A stretch of 6,006 bases of DNA, taken from assembly GCA_007128275.1 (NCBI GenBank), contig SKXR01000239.1:1-6006 (forward strand), given 5' to 3'. The notes beneath the pieces were generated by a model. That model had not been told where the DNA came from. It searched no databases and saw only the letters and a program-made list of their open reading frames with translations. The translations under genes were made by a program, and so were the position numbers. Below are positions 1-4,618 of this stretch, piece by piece; position 1 is the stretch's first letter; each line of letters opens with the position of its first letter. The DNA comes from Kiritimatiellia bacterium. Its GTDB lineage: Bacteria; Verrucomicrobiota; Kiritimatiellia; SLAD01.

Positions 1-114
1 CACATCGGCGCACGGATGAAAGTGATCATCACGGAATCGTCCGCTTTGGGCGTGGACGAACCGAAGGACATCGCGTTGGCGGAAGAGGCGTTGCGTCGGG
101 CGGGATGGGCGTAA
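1..114 (+). CDS. kdsB: 3-deoxy-manno-octulosonate cytidylyltransferase (CMP-Kdo synthetase), C-terminal end only
   Basis: Frame 1 is open from the window edge and codes for 37 residues before a TAA at 112..114; the start lies outside the window. The tail contains MKVIITESSALGVDEPKDI, which matches the usual KdsB ending, where a short beta strand is followed by G-[VI]-D-[TE]-P-[EQK]-D-[LI] and a final helix (here ALAEEALRRAG). KdsB joins Kdo to CMP in the cytoplasm, giving the donor used to build the LPS inner core. Its position 37 bases upstream of kdsA supports the call, since both act in Kdo metabolism. Only a short tail is visible, so the name rests on one motif and on context. Another nucleotidyltransferase of the same fold cannot be excluded. 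Confidence 0.72.
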   Translation, partial: HIGARMKVIITESSALGVDEPKDIALAEEALRRAGWA

Positions 115-151
115 GCCTGTGAGGTTTTCCGGATATGGGACGTATTAGGAC

Positions 152-985
152 ATGAAAGGCACCGTACAAATTGGATCGATCCGTATCGGCGGGAAACAGC
201 CGTTGGTGTTGTTTGCCGGGCCGTGTGTGATCGAAAGTCGGAAAAGCACGCTGGCTTTGGCGCGGCGTTTGGCCGATATGGGCCGGCGCGAAGCGATTCC
301 CGTGGTGTTCAAAGCCTCCTATGACAAAGCCAACCGCACATCGATCCGTGCGTATCGGGGACCGGGCATGAAGGCGGGCTTGGAGATTCTGCGCGAGGTC
401 AAAGAGCGGTACGGGATGCCGATTCTCACGGATGTACACGGCGTTGAAGAAGTCGCCCCCGCAGCGGAAGTCGCGGATGTGCTGCAGTTGCCCGCATTTC
501 TGTGTCGCCAAACCGATCTCGTGGTGGCCCTGGGACAAAGTGGCCGGGTGGTCAATATCAAGAAGGGGCAGTTCCTGGCGCCGTGGGATGTGCGGTCCAT
601 CATTGAAAAAGTGGAGCACGCGGGGAATCGGCGTATTCTATTGACGGAACGTGGCAATTCTTTCGGGTACAACAATCTCGTGGCGGACATGCGCAGTCTG
701 TTGGTCATGCGGGAATTCGGGTATCCGGTGATTTTCGATGCGACGCACAGTGTGCAGTTGCCCGGGGCGGGTGAGGCCGGCACCGGCGGTGACGGTCGTT
801 GGGCGCCGTACCTGGCGCGGGCCGCCGTGGCGACGGGTTGTGACGGCGTGTTTATGGAAACACATGCGGCGCCTCAAAAGGCGTTGTCGGACAAGGACAA
901 TGTAATCCGATTGGCGGCGTTGCCCGCGTTGGTGAAAAAATTGAAGGCCATTGACGATATTGCGGATGGGAGAGTGGCAAAATGA
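152..985 (+). CDS. kdsA: 3-deoxy-8-phosphooctulonate synthase (Kdo-8-P synthase), metal-dependent type
   Basis: This 277-residue protein has the usual KdsA length and condenses arabinose-5-phosphate with phosphoenolpyruvate to give Kdo-8-phosphate in the cytoplasm. Family signatures run in order: FAGPCVIES (21-29), FKASYDKANR (53-62), YRGPG (68-72), TDVH (93-96), LPAFLCRQTDL (113-123), NIKKGQF (135-141), RGNSFGYNNLV (167-177) and FDATHSVQ (195-202). Cys25, His199, Glu236 and Asp247 have the same spacing as the four metal ligands of the Aquifex aeolicus enzyme (C11, H185, E222, D233; 174, 37 and 11 residues apart). The E. coli metal-free type has Asn in place of the Cys, so this should be a metalloenzyme. 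The start is the earliest possible, because an in-frame TAG lies at 146..148. Its Shine-Dalgarno is poor: GGGA at 137..140 is rather far away and AGGA at 147..150 is too close. The stop overlaps the lptC start by four bases. Confidence 0.96.
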   Translation: MKGTVQIGSIRIGGKQPLVLFAGPCVIESRKSTLALARRLADMGRREAIPVVFKASYDKANRTSIRAYRGPGMKAGLEILREVKERYGMPILTDVHGVEEVAPAAEVADVLQLPAFLCRQTDLVVALGQSGRVVNIKKGQFLAPWDVRSIIEKVEHAGNRRILLTERGNSFGYNNLVADMRSLLVMREFGYPVIFDATHSVQLPGAGEAGTGGDGRWAPYLARAAVATGCDGVFMETHAAPQKALSDKDNVIRLAALPALVKKLKAIDDIADGRVAK

Positions 986-1464
986 AGAGGCTCGCGAGGA
1001 AATGGCGGCTGGCGGTTGGGAGTGGCATGGCTACCATCGTGCTCGGCACGGTCCTATGGGGTGTCGGGTTGTCGTCGGACGCTCAGCCCGCCGGGGATTA
1101 CCAGACCATCCGGGGCTTTGAAGTGCCGGAATTTGACCGGGATAACCGGTTGCGGTCCAAGTTGTTCGGTGACTTTGCCCGTATTTTGCCATCGGGTTTG
1201 GTGGATATCACCAATATGCGGATTGAATTCTTCGATGACGATCGGCGGGTGGAAATGCGCGTCCATGCTGAAACCTGTCTGTACGATCGGGTGACCCGCA
1301 ATGCCGAGTCGGAAACGCGTGTGCGGATTGCTCGGGAGAATATGATCATTACCGGCGAAGGATTCAGGTGGAACGCAGAAGACGGGCAGTTTGATATTTT
1401 CGAAGATGCCAAAGTGGTGCTGAAAGGCGCACTACGGTCCGTAGAAAAGGGAGGATTTGAATGA
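982..1464 (+). CDS. lptC: LPS export protein LptC, membrane-anchored periplasmic
   Basis: This is a 160-residue protein with a basic N-terminus (MKRLARKWR) and one hydrophobic segment at about 11-30, followed by a soluble domain. That fits a bitopic inner-membrane protein facing the periplasm. Residues 73-147 show short alternating beta strands such as VDITNMRIEFF and MIITGEGFRW, the pattern of the LptC/OstA beta-jellyroll that binds LPS. LptC accepts LPS from the LptB2FG transporter and passes it to LptA. Sequence conservation in this family is low, so the name rests on topology, length, the repeat pattern and the position between kdsA and lptA. The ATG overlaps the kdsA stop (ATGA), with GGGAG at 968..972 as its Shine-Dalgarno. 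The stop overlaps the lptA start in the same way. lptF and lptG are not in the window. Confidence 0.85.
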   Translation: MKRLARKWRLAVGSGMATIVLGTVLWGVGLSSDAQPAGDYQTIRGFEVPEFDRDNRLRSKLFGDFARILPSGLVDITNMRIEFFDDDRRVEMRVHAETCLYDRVTRNAESETRVRIARENMIITGEGFRWNAEDGQFDIFEDAKVVLKGALRSVEKGGFE

Positions 1465-1985
1465 AACATGGATGGTTGGTCCAAGGGGCTATATGGATGG
1501 GTGTCCTGCTGTTGATGTCGGCGCAGGCCGGCGCCGATGAGCTCGACGAGTTTGCGATGGATGAAAGCGAAGCCACGGTCATTACATCGACCCGGCTGAC
1601 GTTTGATCAGCAGCAGCACTACGCGTTGTTTGAAGAGAACGTGGTGGTCAACGATCCGTCGCTGCATTTGGTGGCGGACCGGTTGACGGTCTTTTTTACC
1701 GAGGAGAATCAGGCCGAGAGCATTGAAGCGGTGGGCAATGTGGTGATTGAGCAGGAAGACACGACGGCGTGGGCGCAGAAGGCCACGTACGATGTGACGA
1801 CCGGAAAGATCTTTCTCGAGGGCTCTCCGCGGATACGGCGCGGGCGCGACATTCTGGAGGGGGACACGATTACCTTTTGGCGTGACGATAACAGAATGAT
1901 TTGCGAACCGCAGGCGCGACTGGTATTGTTCCCCGGCAAGGACGCTGACCGCAGCGGGGCTCGCGGTTTGATGTTGGGAGAATAG
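1461..1985 (+). CDS. lptA: LPS transport periplasmic protein LptA (OstA-like)
   Basis: This is a 174-residue secreted protein. It starts with a signal peptide: Lys2/His3, a hydrophobic core at about 9-20 (AIWMGVLLLMSA is 10-21) and a likely signal peptidase I site after AQA (21-23) or AGA (23-25). The mature part, about 38-158, is a run of OstA-type beta strands: ITSTRLTFDQQQHYALFEEN, then VVNDPSLHLVADRLTVFF, AVGNVVIEQ, ATYDVTTGKIFLEGSPRI and LEGDTITFW. LptA oligomers bridge the periplasm and carry LPS from LptC to LptD at the outer membrane. A strong Shine-Dalgarno (GGGAGG, 1449..1454) sits six bases before the ATG, which overlaps the lptC stop. The C-terminus (GKDADRSGARGLMLGE) is charged and probably lies outside the jellyroll. 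Length, signal peptide and the lptC/lptB neighbours make the call firm. Confidence 0.92.
   Translation: MKHGWLVQGAIWMGVLLLMSAQAGADELDEFAMDESEATVITSTRLTFDQQQHYALFEENVVVNDPSLHLVADRLTVFFTEENQAESIEAVGNVVIEQEDTTAWAQKATYDVTTGKIFLEGSPRIRRGRDILEGDTITFWRDDNRMICEPQARLVLFPGKDADRSGARGLMLGE
1976..1980 (+). promoter_or_regulatory. Shine-Dalgarno that fixes the GTG start of lptB
   Basis: GGGAG ends six bases before the GTG at 1987. It lies inside the last codons of lptA, so lptB translation is probably coupled to lptA. This spacing supports the non-ATG start. Confidence 0.7.
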
Positions 1986-1986
1986 G

Positions 1987-2727
1987 GTGGCACACGATAA
2001 TAACCAATTACTGGTCGAGGCGTCGGACCTCGTCAAAATCTACAACCGCAAGCGTGTCGTCAACGGGGTTCATCTCACGGTTAAACCCGGCGAAATCGTC
2101 GGCCTGCTCGGACCGAACGGAGCGGGAAAGACCACCAGTTTCTATATGATTGTCGGTCTGGTCAAGCCGAACGAGGGGAAAGTGGCCTTTCGCGGCAAGG
2201 ACGTCACGCGCGTTCCCATGTATCAACGCGCGCGAATGGGCATGGGCTATCTATCCCAGGAACCTTCCATTTTCCGGCGTCTGACCGTGGAAGAGAACGT
2301 GATGGCCATCCTCGAAACGCTTCCGCTCTCAGCCCGCGAACGCCGCGAGCGGCTGGCCTTTCTTCTGGATGAATTGAAGATCAGTCATCTGGGCAAGCAG
2401 CGGGCCTATACGTTGAGCGGGGGCGAACGGCGTCGTCTGGAAATCACGCGCGCCTTGGTCACCAGTCCCTCGTTGATTTTATTGGATGAACCGTTCAGCG
2501 GAGTCGACCCCTTGGCGGTCTATGACGTACAGCAGATTATCATTGAACTAAAAGAGCGGGGACTGGGTATCTTAATAACGGATCACAATGTGAGGGAGAC
2601 CTTGGCTGTGGTAGACCGTGCCTATCTAATCTGCGAAGGGAAAGTGCTCAGGGAGGGAACGAGCTCGTTTCTTATCAATGATGAGGTAAGCCGGGAACTG
2701 TATCTCGGTCCGCGCTTCAGTATGTAA
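1987..2727 (+). CDS. lptB: LPS export ABC transporter ATP-binding protein LptB
   Basis: This 246-residue cytoplasmic ATPase has a complete ABC domain: Walker A GPNGAGKT (42-49), Q-loop Gln91 in SQEPSIF, signature LSGGE (143-147), Walker B LILLDEP (163-169), D-loop SGVD (171-174) and H-loop His200 in ITDHNVRET. The ending YLGPRFSM resembles the E. coli LptB tail and, with SQEPSIFRRLT, separates it from branched-chain amino acid ATPases of the same clan. As a dimer with LptF and LptG, encoded elsewhere, it powers LPS extraction from the inner membrane. The start is GTG, one base after the lptA stop and supported by GGGAG at 1976..1980; no ATG offers a full-length alternative. In many genomes rpoN follows lptB, but here hpf follows after 21 bases. 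Confidence 0.97.
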   Translation: MAHDNNQLLVEASDLVKIYNRKRVVNGVHLTVKPGEIVGLLGPNGAGKTTSFYMIVGLVKPNEGKVAFRGKDVTRVPMYQRARMGMGYLSQEPSIFRRLTVEENVMAILETLPLSARERRERLAFLLDELKISHLGKQRAYTLSGGERRRLEITRALVTSPSLILLDEPFSGVDPLAVYDVQQIIIELKERGLGILITDHNVRETLAVVDRAYLICEGKVLREGTSSFLINDEVSRELYLGPRFSM

Positions 2728-2733
2728 CCAACC

Positions 2734-2742
2734 AGGAGGAGG
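2734..2742 (+). promoter_or_regulatory. Strong Shine-Dalgarno of hpf
   Basis: AGGAGGAGG ends six bases before the hpf ATG. It is the closest match in the window to the anti-Shine-Dalgarno complement, and it lies in the short gap after lptB. This suggests that hpf can be translated efficiently and independently of lptB, and it fixes the hpf start. Confidence 0.8.
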
Positions 2743-2748
2743 CAACCC

Positions 2749-3099
2749 ATGCAAATCAGCATTACCGGTCGTCATATGGAACTCACGGACGCGCTGCGCG
2801 ACCATGCGCAAAGTCGATTGGAAAAACTCAATTCCGAGTTTCCACGTCTCCAGACGGCGCATGTGGTGTTGGACGTGGAGAAACATAGACAACTGGCCGA
2901 GCTGATCGTGCACGCGCCGAATCATGTGGTGGTGGACGCCAAGGATGAAACCAGCGATATGTACGCGTCCATCGACAGTGCCGTCGACAAGGCCACCAAA
3001 CAATTGCGGCGGATTCGTGACAAAATGGTGGACCACAAATCTCAGGAATCCCTCGGTGAAATTGAAGCCGAAGTGGAAGCGCGACAGAGCGAGGCCTGA
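2749..3099 (+). CDS. hpf: Ribosome hibernation promoting factor, short HPF/YfiA family
   Basis: This 116-residue protein begins MQISITGRHMELTDALRDHA, very like E. coli HPF. It continues with the family's beta-alpha-beta-beta-beta-alpha fold: HVVLDVEKHRQLAELIV (38-54), VVVDAKDETSDMYASID (60-76) and the helix AVDKATKQLRRIRDKMVDHK (78-97). HPF binds the 30S decoding region in stationary phase or starvation and promotes inactive 100S ribosomes. E. coli HPF is 95 residues. This one has an extra acidic tail (98-116, including GEIEAEVEARQSEA), but lacks the large C-terminal dimerisation domain of long HPFs, so it is the short type. Older annotations call it a sigma-54 modulation protein because it usually sits next to rpoN, which is absent here. 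It may be co-transcribed with lptB (21-base gap) and has its own strong Shine-Dalgarno. Confidence 0.94.
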   Translation: MQISITGRHMELTDALRDHAQSRLEKLNSEFPRLQTAHVVLDVEKHRQLAELIVHAPNHVVVDAKDETSDMYASIDSAVDKATKQLRRIRDKMVDHKSQESLGEIEAEVEARQSEA

Positions 3100-3184
3100 G
3101 CGCGCCTATCCTGTTCCATAACAAGGTGATAGCCAAAATTCCTTGACGGCGAAATCTTCTCATTCCCCCCTGGGTAGGGCTTGT

Positions 3185-3218
3185 GCGGGAAGGATTCGTC
3201 CTTGCGGGGATCATCCGC
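3185..3218 (+). other. Tandem small hairpins with a competing pairing
   Basis: AAGGA (3190..3194) and TCCTT (3199..3203) can form a 5-bp stem closed by a TTCG loop. Directly after it, GCGGG (3204..3208) can pair with TCCGC (3214..3218) around a GATCA loop, with one G-T pair. A second GCGGG copy at 3185..3189 could pair with the same TCCGC and enclose the first hairpin. No T run follows, so this is not a standard terminator. The stems are short and may be chance. Confidence 0.25.
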
Positions 3219-3260
3219 AATGTGGTACCTGTGACCCGTGTCCAACAATTATCGACGCGA

Positions 3261-3291
3261 TTGAAATATTCGTAACACTTTCTTGCATAAA
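3261..3291 (+). promoter_or_regulatory. Candidate sigma-70-like promoter for hprK-ptsH-ptsI
   Basis: TTGAAA at 3261..3266 is a good -35 match. Possible -10 boxes are TGCATA (3284..3289, 17-base spacer) or CATAAA (3286..3291, 19-base spacer), and both are poor matches. This is the most AT-rich part of the gap, and it lies about 75 bases before the hprK start. It is offered on position and the -35 box only. Confidence 0.28.
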
Positions 3292-3309
3292 GGGTTGCGC
3301 GAGAAACCC
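3292..3309 (+). other. Small hairpin in the hprK leader
   Basis: GGGTT (3292..3296) and AACCC (3305..3309) can pair around an 8-base loop. The hairpin would lie at or just after the start of a transcript from the candidate promoter, about 57 bases before the hprK start. It does not cover the Shine-Dalgarno at 3356..3360. It may be chance. Confidence 0.22.
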
Positions 3310-3355
3310 CCTCATCCGCTGAATGGGTGACGTGTGCGGCGGGCAGGGGATAGAA

Positions 3356-3360
3356 AAGGA
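3356..3360 (+). promoter_or_regulatory. Shine-Dalgarno that fixes the GTG start of hprK
   Basis: AAGGA ends six bases before GTG 3367, the usual distance. The in-frame upstream GTG at 3334 would add 11 residues unlike the family and has no ribosome site as good, so 3367 is preferred. Confidence 0.72.
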
Positions 3361-3366
3361 AATCCA

Positions 3367-4305
3367 GTGAGCATTACCGTTGAAAAATTCGTGGAAGAGG
3401 GGCGTGACCCGTTTTCGCTGGAAGTTGTGGCCGGGCACGAGTATCTGGGGCGCATCATCAAGGAAGCGGCTCTGAATCGGCCGGGACTGGCGTTGGCCGG
3501 ATTCTTCCAGCATTTCGCGCATCTGCGGGTGCAGGTGCTTGGGTTGGCGGAAAACGCGTATTTGAAGAGTCTCACCCCCGACGAACGCGGACAGCGCCTT
3601 CACCGGCTCTATCAAAAGAAGATTCCCTGCGTGGTGTTGACGCGGAACCGCCAACCTTCGTCGGAGATTCTCGAATGCGCCGAAGCCTTCAAGGTGCCCA
3701 TCCTGAAAACCCCGATGATCACCAATCGCTTCATCAATCTGGCCACGCTGCTGATGGAAAACCTGACCGCGCCTTTGGTTCGGTATCAGGGGACCATGCT
3801 GGAAATCATGGGGATCGGCGTACTGATGGAAGGACAGGCGGGCATCGGTAAGAGTGAAACGGCGTTGGCGTTGATTGAGCGCGGACACAGCCTGGTTTCC
3901 GATGACTTGACGGTGTTGCGAAAAGACAGCACGGGCGCGATCGTCGGGTATGCGGATGACATGACGCGGTATCACATGGAGATCCGCGGCCTGGGCATTA
4001 TTCATGTGCCGAGCCTGTTCGGCGTGGCCTCCATGCGCCGGGAAATGCACTTGGATTTGGTGGTGCGGTTGGAACGGTTCGATCCGAAGAAGGAGTATGA
4101 TCGGACCGGCCTGAACTCGGAAACCATTTCCATTCTGGGGGCGGATGTGCCCCTGTTGACCATCCCGGTCGCGGCCGGACGTGACATCGCCCATGTGGTG
4201 GAAGTGGCCGCTTTGAACCAGAAACTGAAGCAACTGGGACACGATGCGGCGAAGGAACTGGACGAGAAGCTGGTGCGGGCGCTGGAAAGGAAGAGGCGCA
4301 TGTGA
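3367..4305 (+). CDS. hprK: HPr kinase/phosphorylase
   Basis: This 312-residue protein, starting at GTG, has normal family length and phosphorylates or dephosphorylates HPr at its regulatory serine. The N-terminal domain (about 1-130) opens with ITVEKFVEEGRD. The C-terminal kinase domain carries Walker A GQAGIGKS (156-163) followed by ETALALIERGH, the catalytic pair Asp179-Asp180 in LVSDD, the HprK signature EIRGLGIIHV (205-214) and PVAAGRDIAHVVEVAA (267-282). Two positions differ from what I recall as usual. Gln141 stands where an active-site His is expected (His140 of the Lactobacillus casei enzyme, the same 15 residues before the P-loop). AAGRD replaces the common RPGRN. The core catalytic motifs remain, so it is probably active, perhaps with altered phosphorylase balance. 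Its stop shares one base with the ptsH start, next to its substrate gene, which confirms the pairing. Confidence 0.95.
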   Translation: MSITVEKFVEEGRDPFSLEVVAGHEYLGRIIKEAALNRPGLALAGFFQHFAHLRVQVLGLAENAYLKSLTPDERGQRLHRLYQKKIPCVVLTRNRQPSSEILECAEAFKVPILKTPMITNRFINLATLLMENLTAPLVRYQGTMLEIMGIGVLMEGQAGIGKSETALALIERGHSLVSDDLTVLRKDSTGAIVGYADDMTRYHMEIRGLGIIHVPSLFGVASMRREMHLDLVVRLERFDPKKEYDRTGLNSETISILGADVPLLTIPVAAGRDIAHVVEVAALNQKLKQLGHDAAKELDEKLVRALERKRRM

Positions 4306-4601
4306 TGAAGGATAAGCCCTCAGCGCAATCGGCCGCCCTGAGCCGTGACATGAAGATCGAGAACAAGCACGGCATGCACGCGCGACCCGCCGCCCTGTTC
4401 ATCAAGGTCGCCAGCAAGTTCGAGTCCGATATTCTCATCGAGAAGGATGGGACGAAGGTGTCCGGCAAGAGCATCATGGGCCTTTTGACGTTGGAATTGT
4501 ATGCGGGATCGGTTATGAAGGTCCATGCGGATGGGTCCGACGCCGAGGAGGCGTTGAACGCCATCGAGGAACTGGTGCGGAACAAATTTAATGAAGATTA
4601 A
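4305..4601 (+). CDS. ptsH: HPr, phosphocarrier protein of the PTS
   Basis: This 98-residue cytoplasmic phosphocarrier has the EI phosphorylation site His25 in HGMHARPAALF and the HprK site Ser56 in GKSIMGLL. Their 31-residue spacing equals that of His15 and Ser46 in classical HPr. The C-terminal helix is DAEEALNAIEELVRNKF (79-95). HPr takes phosphate from PEP via EI and passes it to EIIA proteins. Having both sites means it can also be seryl-phosphorylated by the HprK encoded just upstream. About ten extra residues (MKDKPSAQSAALSRD) precede the first strand compared with typical HPr. Starts at GTG 4302 or ATG 4305 are both possible; the ATG shares one base with the hprK stop (TGATG) and has GAGG at 4293..4296, eight bases away, so it is preferred. 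A later start at Met16 (4350) would remove part of the first strand and lacks a ribosome site. Confidence 0.95.
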   Translation: MKDKPSAQSAALSRDMKIENKHGMHARPAALFIKVASKFESDILIEKDGTKVSGKSIMGLLTLELYAGSVMKVHADGSDAEEALNAIEELVRNKFNED

Positions 4602-4618
4602 CTTCTCGGAAAACGGAT

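Larger units (their letters stand above)
3100..3366 (+). other. Intergenic region between hpf and hprK, probable leader/promoter region
   Basis: This 267-base stretch is the only sizeable gap in the window, and it has no convincing coding frame. It separates the LPS/hpf block from the hprK-ptsH-ptsI block. It contains small hairpin-forming segments (3190..3203, 3204..3218, 3292..3309) and a weak sigma-70-like element near 3261..3291. I found no clear intrinsic terminator for hpf (a GC-rich stem followed by a T run). The likely role, by inference, is to hold the promoter and leader of hprK. Confidence 0.5.

Noticed and set aside
29..619. 196-residue open frame on the minus strand over kdsB/kdsA
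   Set aside because: It is antisense to the conserved kdsA, and its Pro/Arg/His-rich translation resembles no protein family.
1098..2036. 312-residue open frame on the minus strand across lptC, lptA and the start of lptB
   Set aside because: It covers three well-supported genes that are coupled by overlaps, and its translation shows no family features.
3092..3107. Possible terminator stem AGGC/GCCT at the end of hpf
   Set aside because: Only four base pairs with an 8-base loop and no T run follows.
3262..3277. cre-like palindrome (CcpA site) suggested by TGAAA...TAACA near hprK
   Set aside because: The two half-sites are too far apart for the cre consensus and the central CG is misplaced.
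3273..3288. Possible sigma-54 promoter around TAACACTTTCTTGCAT in the hprK leader
   Set aside because: The -12 TTGC is present, but the essential -24 GG is AA and the spacing is off by one.
3334..3366. Longer hprK start at GTG 3334
   Set aside because: The 11 added residues are not family-like, while GTG 3367 has AAGGA at the right distance.
3211..4242. 343-residue open frame on the minus strand opposite hprK
   Set aside because: It is antisense to hprK, is rich in His/Gln/Arg as shadow frames often are, and has no domain I recognise.
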